A program made the translations under genes and the position numbers. Of a DNA stretch of 64,000 bases, positions 53,208-61,016 are shown piece by piece. Under the pieces are notes generated by a model. It ran no database searches and was not told the DNA's origin. It was given only the letters and a program-made list of their open reading frames with translations. The first letter of the stretch is position 1, and each line of letters opens with the position of its first letter. The DNA comes from Fibrobacteria bacterium AD312 (GTDB lineage: Bacteria > Fibrobacterota > Fibrobacteria > Fibrobacterales > Fibrobacteraceae). The stretch lies in assembly GCA_001462345.1 (NCBI GenBank), contig LIUM01000005.1:62001-126000 (forward strand). The letters run 5' to 3'.

Positions 53208-54061
53208 AACCAACGCCAAGTCAAACCGAGATTCATAATATCACGATATTGACTGTCTTCGCTGAAATCTTTGTCATAAGCTAGGTCTATTCCTAAAGAG
53301 AATTCAAGATATGGTTTTAAAGAAATTAAAAGAGCGTTTTCCCAACGACCATCAATTTCATCTACTCCTTTGAAATTCACAAATGCCCATAGACGAGTTT
53401 TGAATGTCATAATAGTAGAGAATGAGTGCTTAAATTCTGTGACACTTTCTAAACCAGGTTCATCTTTAAAGGATTCAAATTTAGTGGTAGAGCCATCATC
53501 AGCATAGCCATAGCCTTTAGAAATAGTCATACGATTAGCAAATGCTAAACGTTGAGTAAAATCTTCTGTAAAAGCGTAAGAAATACCAGCAAATTGAGTT
53601 AAGTAACAAGGATCCATAAAAGAAGAAACAGGTGTTTTTGTGGAATCGGTGTATTCATAGCCCTTTGCAAATTGAGTTTCGTAACGAACACCAGCATAAG
53701 GTTTTAATTTTTCAAAAGGATTAAATTCAACTGAGCTTTCAATAAAAATCTTATCCAAAGACTTACGAGTTCCAACGCCTTCAGTATAAGTTTGGCCCCA
53801 TGCCAAGTTCACTAAATTACGCCAGTTAGCAACCTTCCATTTTCCTTTCAAGTCTGCATCGTATTGCAATAACCAGGTATTTGTATTCACGCCACCATCT
53901 TTCCAATTAGAAAAATGATTTCTTGAATACTTCACAGAGGCAACGACATCTGCGCTCCAGTTTTCTGGAAGAGAGCCTGTAAACATCCCTTCTGTTTGAG
54001 CAAAAGAAGTGGATACAGCACCAAGTAAAATAAACGTGATAAGATAAAAGATCTTATTCAT
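53204..54061 (-). CDS. DUF3078-like outer-membrane beta-barrel
   Basis: 285 residues. Signal peptide MNKIFYLITFILLGAVSTSFA. The NHFSNWKDGGVNTNTWLLQYDADLKGKW segment matches the W-x-x-GG-x-N pattern I recall for DUF3078 proteins of Bacteroidetes and relatives. Strand-rich throughout, ending in WRWF with the C-terminal Phe needed for BamA insertion. Likely an outer-membrane barrel of unknown cargo. Confidence 0.78.
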   Translation of the reverse strand: MNKIFYLITFILLGAVSTSFAQTEGMFTGSLPENWSADVVASVKYSRNHFSNWKDGGVNTNTWLLQYDADLKGKWKVANWRNLVNLAWGQTYTEGVGTRKSLDKIFIESSVEFNPFEKLKPYAGVRYETQFAKGYEYTDSTKTPVSSFMDPCYLTQFAGISYAFTEDFTQRLAFANRMTISKGYGYADDGSTTKFESFKDEPGLESVTEFKHSFSTIMTFKTRLWAFVNFKGVDEIDGRWENALLISLKPYLEFSLGIDLAYDKDFSEDSQYRDIMNLGLTWRWF

Positions 54062-54127
54062 ATGGATTCCTTTGTTAAGTTATTTATTAGAGCAATAATA
54101 ATTCTTTTTCTACTCGATTTATACACA

Positions 54128-55264
54128 CTACTCATCTACGAACAAATTAAAACCCAACTTTTGCAAAATGATTCGTCTGGATTGGTTTTTTATTGTGGTT
54201 TTTATTTTATAGGCTTTTGCTTCTCGACGAATTGGATAGTTTTTTCGAAAAGATTCAAAAAACAAGGGGGCATTCTTAAGTAATAGACTGTCTCGTTCTA
54301 TATCATAAATTTTCTTATAAATAGACCGTAAAAACTGGACATCATCCTCAACCTCTGGTTCAATATCAAGAGTTTTAGACTCCAATTCTAAGCTAAAATT
54401 TTTTAGTGGTTCTATTTCAAAAAAGTGCCCAAGCCCTCTTACCACCTGAGTCGTTGCATTTGCTTTTCCATCTTGACTATACCCTGCAATATGAGGCGTC
54501 CCTATCATCACTTGACTTAAAAGAGTCGTATTTATGTTGGGTTCTTCTTCCCAAACATCTAAAATAGCTCCCGAAATCCTTTTCTCTTTAAGATGAAAAG
54601 AAAGAGCTTGGTTATCAACAACGGGGCCTCTTGAGGAATTTATCAAAAAAGCGTGCGAAGCCATTTTTTCAATTTGAGAATGGCTTATTAAATGCTTTGT
54701 AGGGTAAAATCCTGTTTCTGTTAGAGGGACATGTAAAGAGACTATATCACTTTGTTGAAGAATTTCTTCTAATGGTAAAAAATCATTTCTTTGATTTTGA
54801 TCTGAGAGTGGAGGGTCACAAAGCAAACAACGAATCCCTAGAGCCTTTACTAACTCGTATAAACGAGAACCAATATGGCCTACCCCCACAATTCCCAAAG
54901 TAGTTTCTGCTAAAGGTTTCTTTGTCTGGTTTAATACTTCAAATATCGCTGCTAAAACATACTGACAAACACTTCCTGCGTTACAACCAGGAGCGTGCAT
55001 CCAATGAATACCGTGTTCATTTAAAAAGGGGATATCGAAATGATCTGTACCTATTGTTGCGGTGACCACAAAACGAACAGGAGTTTGTTCCAATAACGAG
55101 GCATTGCATAAAGTCCTCGTTCGAACCACGAGGGCGTCCGCATTTTTTATGTCTTGCCTTCGAATATCTATTCCTGGCATATAAGAAACCTGAAAATACG
55201 GTTCTAATACCCCTTCAATGAAAGGAATGGCGTCATCTATCACAATATGGGAACGGCGAGACAT
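54128..55264 (-). CDS. pdxB: erythronate-4-phosphate dehydrogenase PdxB
   Basis: 378 residues. D-2-hydroxyacid dehydrogenase with ATIGTDHFDI, APGCNAGSVCQYVLAA (the CNA phrase is typical of PdxB), NAD-binding GIVGVGHIGSRL, INSSRGPVVD and the catalytic His in TPHIAGYSQDGK. The C-terminal 90 residues form the PdxB dimerisation extension. Second step of the DXP-dependent vitamin B6 pathway. Other Pdx genes are not here. Confidence 0.9.
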   Translation of the reverse strand: MSRRSHIVIDDAIPFIEGVLEPYFQVSYMPGIDIRRQDIKNADALVVRTRTLCNASLLEQTPVRFVVTATIGTDHFDIPFLNEHGIHWMHAPGCNAGSVCQYVLAAIFEVLNQTKKPLAETTLGIVGVGHIGSRLYELVKALGIRCLLCDPPLSDQNQRNDFLPLEEILQQSDIVSLHVPLTETGFYPTKHLISHSQIEKMASHAFLINSSRGPVVDNQALSFHLKEKRISGAILDVWEEEPNINTTLLSQVMIGTPHIAGYSQDGKANATTQVVRGLGHFFEIEPLKNFSLELESKTLDIEPEVEDDVQFLRSIYKKIYDIERDSLLLKNAPLFFESFRKNYPIRREAKAYKIKTTIKNQSRRIILQKLGFNLFVDE

Positions 55265-55298
55265 GACCAGAATATAGTCTTTCTATAATTGTTTGGAA

Positions 55299-55817
55299 AT
55301 GAAGGTGTTCTATTATTTAATTTTCCTGCTTATTGGCTTTTCTTTTGCCACAGAAAAAGTCGCCATCAAAACGTGGACTCCTGAAATTGGAATTTCTATT
55401 GGTTCTCCTGCCCCCCTATTTTTAAGTGCAGGCCTCCATTATCAATTCTCAGAAAAAGTAGGAACCTTTATTCGAGCCGAAGGGTTAGGTTCTCACTCCC
55501 AAAAAAATGATTATTGGTGTGGTGGCAGAGGTACTCTTGGCTTCTCTTTATTTAGAGACCATCCATTCTTTCTCGAATCTGGTGTAAGTCTCGGCTATTT
55601 TTATGCAAGAGCCCCTAACTATATTCACAAATTATTTAACGAATTAAATCAAGGCTATTTTTTCTATGAATACGACTGGAATGAATTCTACGATATATCC
55701 ATCAATGTAGGCATTCATCTCTATGGTGTTCATGTTAGAACAGAACTTCCCCTCTTTTCAGGAGGGAATACGTCCTACTCTTTACTCTGGAGAGTGGGCT
55801 ACTTATGGTCTTTTTAA
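55299..55817 (+). CDS. small exported beta-barrel-like protein
   Basis: 172 residues from the ATG at 55299; an in-frame TTG at 55293 is also possible. Signal peptide MKVFYYLIFLLIGFSFA. Strand-like alternation with many aromatics (FLSAGLHYQF, GRGTLGFSLF, FLESGVSLGYFYA), ending in a terminal Phe (GYLWSF), suggests an eight-strand outer-membrane barrel. No family recognised. Divergent from pdxB. Confidence 0.65.
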   Translation: MKVFYYLIFLLIGFSFATEKVAIKTWTPEIGISIGSPAPLFLSAGLHYQFSEKVGTFIRAEGLGSHSQKNDYWCGGRGTLGFSLFRDHPFFLESGVSLGYFYARAPNYIHKLFNELNQGYFFYEYDWNEFYDISINVGIHLYGVHVRTELPLFSGGNTSYSLLWRVGYLWSF

Positions 55818-55831
55818 TTCAAAAAAGATTA

Positions 55832-56824
55832 TTAAAAAACGCCCAAAACTTCTCTGACTCGAGACATCGTTTCTTTAGAACGAATCCTCGCTTTTTCAGC
55901 TCCATAAGCGAGGATTTTATCAATTTCTTCTGTGTGAGAAAGCAAATGGAAATATTGATCTCGAGCGGCGCCTAGACGTTCTTCTAAAACCGCTTGCAAC
56001 TCTGCCTTGGCATGTCCCCAACCCAAACCACCAGCGCGATAGCGTTCTGCAAGAGCCGTTGTTTGTTCTCTAGTAGCAAATAATTTATACAAAGCAAACA
56101 CATTACAAGTATCTGGATCTTTTGGTTCTTCTATCGACTGAGCATTGGTGACAATTTTTCCAATCTTCTTCTTCAATGATTTTGAATCCAAAAAAATCTC
56201 AATCGTATTATCGTAAGATTTGCTCATCTTACGGCCATCTAAGCCAGGAATCACGTCCGTTTCTTCTTGAATAAGAGGTTCTGGAACTGTCAGTATTTCA
56301 CCGTATTTTTTATTAAAACGTATTGCAATATCTCTAGCAAATTCCACATGCTGTTTTTGATCTTTACCTACAGGAACAACATTTGCATTAAACATTAAGA
56401 TATCGGCATCCATTAAACATGGATAACAATAAAGCCCCATATTCACATTACTATCAGGGTCTTCTCCTAAAGCAACATTTTTATTCACTTTATCTTTATA
56501 AGCATGCGCCCGATTCATAAAGCCCTTTGGTGTAAAGCAACTTAAAACCCAGCTTAACTCAAAAATTTCAGGAATATCGCTTTGTTTGTAAAAAAGGCCT
56601 TCTTCTGGATTCAAGCCTAAAGCAAGCCAAGTGGCGGCCACTTTATAAATATTATCACGCATGGTAGAACCATCTTGCACCGTAGTTAATGCATGATAAT
56701 CTGCAATAAAATATACCGTCTCAAAATTTTTCACTAAATCAAGAGCAGGACGAATAGCACCAAGATAATTTCCAAGATGAGGAGTGCCCGTAGGCTTAAT
56801 ACCAGTTAAAGAAATCTGTTTCAT
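55832..56824 (-). CDS. trpS: tryptophanyl-tRNA synthetase
   Basis: 330 residues. Class I signature TPHLGNYLGAIRP (HIGH equivalent), YCYPCLMDADILMFNANVVPVGKDQKQHVEFARDIA and GRKMSKSYDN (KMSKS). Standard bacterial length. Charges tRNA-Trp. No tRNA-Trp or T-box leader seen upstream. Confidence 0.97.
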   Translation of the reverse strand: MKQISLTGIKPTGTPHLGNYLGAIRPALDLVKNFETVYFIADYHALTTVQDGSTMRDNIYKVAATWLALGLNPEEGLFYKQSDIPEIFELSWVLSCFTPKGFMNRAHAYKDKVNKNVALGEDPDSNVNMGLYCYPCLMDADILMFNANVVPVGKDQKQHVEFARDIAIRFNKKYGEILTVPEPLIQEETDVIPGLDGRKMSKSYDNTIEIFLDSKSLKKKIGKIVTNAQSIEEPKDPDTCNVFALYKLFATREQTTALAERYRAGGLGWGHAKAELQAVLEERLGAARDQYFHLLSHTEEIDKILAYGAEKARIRSKETMSRVREVLGVF

Positions 56825-56895
56825 GTTACAAATTTAATATTTGAAAGAGCTCCTCTGTTTTGAAAGAACGACTTTTTTACTAGATTCTTGCTATT

Positions 56896-58026
56896 GTGAG
56901 TTTTGAACATCCATATACTATAGTCGATAATGAATCTTCTCTGCAAGCCCTGTTGCGTGAACTTGAATTTTATGATATTGCCGCCGTCGATACCGAAGCA
57001 GATCCTATGTTTCATTATGCGGTCAGTCTTTGCTTAGTTCAAATTACGATAGGGGATTCTCATTGGCTAGTAGACCCATTAGCAAATATCGATCTCTCCC
57101 CTATTTTTAAAACAAGAGCCATGCAGCATATTATTCTACATGGAGCAGACTACGATTTGCGCCTTTTATGGCAGAGGTATCAATATTCTCCTAAGTCCGT
57201 TTTTGATACGATGCTTGCGGCAAAATTTGTTGGCGAAGAAAAACTGGGGCTAGCCGATCTTGTTTACAAATACTTTCAAAAGTCTCTTGAGAAAGGGAAC
57301 CAGAAAGCAGATTGGACAAAACGTCCTTTACCTGAAGACATGTGCAACTACGCCATGCATGATACCGTTTTCTTGCATGAACTTTGTGCCCTTCTCGGAG
57401 AGAGGCTCCTTGAGAAAAAACGTTTCCCTTGGCTTACAGAAACTTGTTCTGAGCTTTTAGAACACGCTAAAGTATCAGCTCCTCCTAAAAAAGACCCATG
57501 GCGAATCAATGGTTCCAGTCGTCTTTCTGCAAAAAGTCTAAATCTTTTTAAGCATCTCTGGGAATGGCGAGAAAAAGAAGCGAAAGAAATGGATCGCCCT
57601 CCTTATAAAGTGCTCTCTCCTGACCTTATGTTTTTAATCGTTAAGGAATTATCAGCGCTTTCTGAATTTGATGCGAACGCTCTTCCAAAGCTTCCTCGTA
57701 ATTTTAGTGGTAAACGTCTTGAAAGTTTTTATGAAATGTTCAAAACCGCTTTTCAAGAACCTTCTGAAAAATGGCCCGATGTCTATTGTAGACCAGCTCC
57801 CCCATTAAACCCTCCGAACGCCGAGCTCCTTGATATTCTAAAAAACTGGCGTGACAAAAAAGCGGCTTCACTAAGTCTTGATTCCTCAATGCTAGCCAAT
57901 CGAATTCAATTGATTGCCCTTGCTACTCCAGGAAACATCTCTTGGGAAGAACGATTTGAAAACGCTCACTTTATGATTTGGCAAAAAAATATTTGGATTG
58001 AAATTTTACAGCAAAACATGAATTAA
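56896..58026 (+). CDS. rnd: ribonuclease D-like 3'-5' exonuclease (GTG start)
   Basis: 376 residues from GTG at 56896; no nearby in-frame ATG keeps the domain whole, and no ribosome site is clear. DEDDy exonuclease motifs: AVDTEADPM, HGADYDLRLLW and NYAMHDTVFLHEL (Tyr-x3-Asp). An HRDC-like domain follows (about 205-290). Trims tRNA and other RNA 3' ends. Thirteen bases before tatA. Confidence 0.9.
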   Translation: MSFEHPYTIVDNESSLQALLRELEFYDIAAVDTEADPMFHYAVSLCLVQITIGDSHWLVDPLANIDLSPIFKTRAMQHIILHGADYDLRLLWQRYQYSPKSVFDTMLAAKFVGEEKLGLADLVYKYFQKSLEKGNQKADWTKRPLPEDMCNYAMHDTVFLHELCALLGERLLEKKRFPWLTETCSELLEHAKVSAPPKKDPWRINGSSRLSAKSLNLFKHLWEWREKEAKEMDRPPYKVLSPDLMFLIVKELSALSEFDANALPKLPRNFSGKRLESFYEMFKTAFQEPSEKWPDVYCRPAPPLNPPNAELLDILKNWRDKKAASLSLDSSMLANRIQLIALATPGNISWEERFENAHFMIWQKNIWIEILQQNMN

Positions 58027-58039
58027 ACCAGGAGTTCCC

Positions 58040-58234
58040 ATGTTTAGAAATATCGGCTTACCAGAAATACTGCTTTTAGTTCTGCTTTTCGTGTTGGTTT
58101 TCGGCTCGAAACGAATTCCTGATATTGCAGAAAGCATTGGCAAGGCTCTAAAAAAATTTAGAAAAGCTTCTCAAGAAACAGAAAACAAATCCGACTCTAC
58201 AGAATCGGAAAATAAAGATGACGCTTCAAAATAA
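58040..58234 (+). CDS. tatA: twin-arginine translocase subunit TatA
   Basis: 64 residues. One short membrane helix (IGLPEILLLVLLFVLVFG), hinge GSKRIPDIAESIGKALKKFRKA and an acidic tail. AGGAG precedes the ATG. Forms the pore-like assembly for folded Tat cargo. Overlaps tatC by 17 bases. Confidence 0.95.
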   Translation: MFRNIGLPEILLLVLLFVLVFGSKRIPDIAESIGKALKKFRKASQETENKSDSTESENKDDASK

Positions 58235-58934
58235 TGAGCTACCAGTCCTAAAGCATCTTCAAGAGCTGCGTTCGAGGCTTTTAATTTGCTTTTTTGTATG
58301 GATTGTTGGTTTTCTAATCTCACTCTATTTTTCTCATCTTATTTGGTTTTTTGTATCTCTTCCCATCAAAGAAATTTCATCTCTTGAATTAATTAATTTT
58401 ACGCCTGCAGAAGCGATTCAAGTGGATTTTAAAATGGCTTCCATAGCCGCTTTTATTTTGGCCGCTCCATTTTGTTTTTATCAATTCTATGCCTTTTGTG
58501 CCGAAGCTCTTTATTCCACAGAAAAAAAAGTGATCCTATCACTCACAATCGCGTCTACTTTGTTTTTTTTAATCGGCATTTTATTTTCTTTTTTTATAGC
58601 TCTCCCTCTTTTATTTCATTTTCTTGCAGAGTATAATACACACGCCAAAGCCTTATGGTCTCAAAGCGCTTACATCTCCTTTTTAATTCGTCTCGAACTC
58701 GCTTTTGGGCTTCTATTTCAAATGCCTGTTGTAGCCGCCTTTTTATCTTACTCTAAAATTATTAGTTCCACTTTTTTTATTAAACATTTTAGAATCACTA
58801 TTTTCACTCTCGCTTTTATTTCGGCAATCATCACCCCTCCAGATTTATTTTCGATGATACTCATGATGGGGCCAATGCTATTACTTTACTTGATTACCAT
58901 TATTGTGAACCGCCTTTTCGGAAAGGAGGCCTAA
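58218..58934 (+). CDS. tatC: twin-arginine translocase subunit TatC
   Basis: 238 residues, six membrane helices. KHLQELRSRLL near the N-terminus (the HLxELR motif), FTPAEAIQVDFKMA and the Pro-rich IITPPD near the end are typical of TatC. It is the receptor for twin-arginine signal peptides with TatB. It ends inside the next start (TAATG). Confidence 0.95.
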   Translation: MTLQNNELPVLKHLQELRSRLLICFFVWIVGFLISLYFSHLIWFFVSLPIKEISSLELINFTPAEAIQVDFKMASIAAFILAAPFCFYQFYAFCAEALYSTEKKVILSLTIASTLFFLIGILFSFFIALPLLFHFLAEYNTHAKALWSQSAYISFLIRLELAFGLLFQMPVVAAFLSYSKIISSTFFIKHFRITIFTLAFISAIITPPDLFSMILMMGPMLLLYLITIIVNRLFGKEA

Positions 58935-59623
58935 TGGATTTAGGAATAGGATTTTCTGAAGTCATTCTCCTTGCTATTCTTGCTTTATTATTTTTTAAGC
59001 CAGACCAAATGGGTGATGTTTTAAAAAAATGGAAGGCATTAAAAGGAAAGTATTTTAAATTCAAGTATGATATTGAAGATCAATTTACTTTGGCTGTCCA
59101 ACAAGGAAACCATTCCATGAAAGCAAAACAATCTGAATGGATTATGAATGAAATTAAAAAGCAGGACGCTTTTCAAAAAGCAAAAGTAGTGGCTGCTTTT
59201 TACCCTTTACCTAATGAGCCAGAGATTCAGCCCCTGCTACAAGAGATTCTATCGACAAAAACACTTCTTTTGCCTCGTGTCTTTAATGAAACAGAAATGG
59301 CTTTTGTGAAAATTTCTGATCTTAATCAAGAATTAGTGAAAGGGACTTTTGGAATTCTAGAACCTATTTCAACACTTATTCCTTGGAACGAATCTATTGA
59401 TTTATTCATTGTCCCTGGCGTTCGTTTTTCAAGAGATGGTGGTCGTAAAGGCCATGGGAAAGGCTATTATGATCGCTTTTTATCTAAATTTCCTCACGCC
59501 TATAAAATGGGCGTCTGTTTTTCCTCACAAATAGAAAATAAACCTCTTTCATTAGAGCCACATGACGTAAAGATGAACTATATTGTGGCTCCGGATAATT
59601 CAACAAAGGATCTCTTTATATGA
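58934..59623 (+). CDS. TatB-like segment fused to 5-formyltetrahydrofolate cyclo-ligase
   Basis: 229 residues, one continuous frame, GGAGG five bases before the ATG. Residues 1-45 resemble TatB: GFSEVILLAILALLFF membrane helix with the conserved Glu, then KPDQMGDVLKKWKALKGK, an amphipathic helix. Residues about 60-229 are a 5-FCL (MTHFS) domain: FQKAKVVAAFYPLPNEPEIQPLL, LLPRV, then PGVRFSRDGGRKGHGKGYYDRFL (ATP/folate loop). The usual N-terminal helix of 5-FCL merges with the TatB helix. An internal ATG at residue 61 has AAGGAA upstream and could yield a separate, shorter enzyme. 5-FCL converts folinate to methenyl-THF. Placed directly after tatC, where tatB would be expected. Confidence 0.88.
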   Translation: MDLGIGFSEVILLAILALLFFKPDQMGDVLKKWKALKGKYFKFKYDIEDQFTLAVQQGNHSMKAKQSEWIMNEIKKQDAFQKAKVVAAFYPLPNEPEIQPLLQEILSTKTLLLPRVFNETEMAFVKISDLNQELVKGTFGILEPISTLIPWNESIDLFIVPGVRFSRDGGRKGHGKGYYDRFLSKFPHAYKMGVCFSSQIENKPLSLEPHDVKMNYIVAPDNSTKDLFI

Positions 59624-60489
59624 ACTTCAAAGAAGCCCCCCATTCTTTTGGACGCTCCTCCCATTTTGAAAAAACAAATCGTAGAGATCAGTTCGTCCGT
59701 CGTCCTAGAGCCGAAGAAGTTTCTGTCGCCATGAGCGATTCAGAAACCACTCCTCAAGTCGCCGTAGGTGGCATGAAAGAAGTGGAAGAATTAATTACCA
59801 AAGAGCCCTATAAAGTACACCGTGTTTTATTTTTACATCAATCTAAAAACCCACACTTGTACACCTTACAGAAATTGGCTCGTAAAAACCATATTCATGT
59901 TCAACAAGTCGAAGCACGTATTTTAGATTCTTACGCCCGCCCCAATCAAGGGATTGTTGCGCTATGTAATGAAAAATCTCTTCTCGCTTGGGAAGACATT
60001 GCTGAAGAATTTTTAACTGCAAAAGAAAAAGACGTTCAAAAAATCATTGCCGTTGGAACAAACATTGAAGATCCAAGAAATCTTGGTGCTTGCATTCGTT
60101 CTTCGCTAGCCCTCGGTGTGGATTTACTTTTAATCCCTGCAAAAGGCATGTGTGGAATCACTCCCACAGTCGCTCGCACATCTGCTGGTGCCTTAGAAAA
60201 ACTTCGCATTTGTAGACCTAATAATTTAGAAGCCGTTATTGCAGAATTAAAAAATGCAGGCTTTCAGATCATTGGCCTAGATGCGGCAACAGATACGAAT
60301 CTCGCTGGATTTGAATTTGAAAAGCAGGTTTTAATTGCCGTTGGAGGCGAAGACCAAGGCCTTCCTCCATTTATTAGAAAACAATGTGATGCGATTGTTC
60401 GAATTCCGATGATGCCAGATGCACATTCTTACAATGCCTCTGTGGCCCTCTCTCTTGGATTATACGAAATTTCAAGAACTCGAATTTAA
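59620..60489 (+). CDS. rlmB: SpoU/TrmH-family rRNA 2'-O-methyltransferase, RlmB-like
   Basis: 289 residues. SPOUT motif 1 TNIEDPRNLGACIRSSLALG, motif 2 LIAVGGEDQGLPPFIRKQCD and motif 3 IPMMPDAHSYNASVALSLGLYE. The N-terminal substrate domain (about 55-125) has VHRVLFLHQSKNPHLYTLQKLARK and an RPNQGIVALC phrase typical of RlmB, which methylates G2251 of 23S rRNA. The first 50 residues are an unusual disordered basic stretch. ATGA overlap with the fusion gene. Confidence 0.87.
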   Translation: MNFKEAPHSFGRSSHFEKTNRRDQFVRRPRAEEVSVAMSDSETTPQVAVGGMKEVEELITKEPYKVHRVLFLHQSKNPHLYTLQKLARKNHIHVQQVEARILDSYARPNQGIVALCNEKSLLAWEDIAEEFLTAKEKDVQKIIAVGTNIEDPRNLGACIRSSLALGVDLLLIPAKGMCGITPTVARTSAGALEKLRICRPNNLEAVIAELKNAGFQIIGLDAATDTNLAGFEFEKQVLIAVGGEDQGLPPFIRKQCDAIVRIPMMPDAHSYNASVALSLGLYEISRTRI

Positions 60490-60492
60490 GGA

Positions 60493-61005
60493 CTAACGAG
60501 AATTCAAATAGTCTAAGACTTTTTGAGTTAAGTCGTTTTCATTTTTCCAGAAAAGAACAGCGCCTGTGGCACGGTCAACGACCATGTCATAGCCCTCTTG
60601 AAGAGCAATTTCATTGATGGCTTTACGAATCAATTGAATTATAGGGGCGCTCACTTTTTCATTTTCAGAAATCAATTCACCACTACGTCCATATACCTTA
60701 GAAATAAAAGTCTTGAGTTCCGTATCTTTTTTTGCGTAATCCGCTTCTAGCTCTCTTTTTTTCTCATCAGAGAGCATTAAAGCTTGTTTATCAAGGCGTT
60801 CTTTAATGGATGCTAATTCTTTTTGTAAAAGGTTTGCTTGTTGCTCCCACTTAGCCACCTGACGATCAAACTCTTCTTGTGCTTTCCGACTTCCCTTATA
60901 CCCATCAAAAATCAATTTTGAATCTACATGAGCAATGCGTAAGCCATCTTCAGCAAAAGAAGTCATGACTAGTAACAACAATATGGTTAATAGATGACGC
61001 CACAT
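60493..61005 (-). CDS. periplasmic chaperone Skp/OmpH
   Basis: 170 residues from the ATG at 61005 (AAGGAG seven bases upstream). Signal peptide MWRHLLTILLLLVMTSFA. RIAHVDSKLIFDGYKGSRKAQEEFDRQVAKW, then a long Leu/Lys/Glu coiled coil (about 55-125) and a GYDMVVDRATGAVLFW strand, the OmpH pattern. Holds unfolded barrels for BamA. Follows bamA by 11 bases. Confidence 0.93.
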   Translation of the reverse strand: MWRHLLTILLLLVMTSFAEDGLRIAHVDSKLIFDGYKGSRKAQEEFDRQVAKWEQQANLLQKELASIKERLDKQALMLSDEKKRELEADYAKKDTELKTFISKVYGRSGELISENEKVSAPIIQLIRKAINEIALQEGYDMVVDRATGAVLFWKNENDLTQKVLDYLNSR

Positions 61006-61016
61006 AAGCACTCCTT

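Noticed and set aside
54062..54283. 73-codon plus-strand frame with a hydrophobic N-terminus
   Set aside because: Most of it lies antisense to the C-terminal part of pdxB, has no ribosome site, and starts one base past a gene on the other strand.
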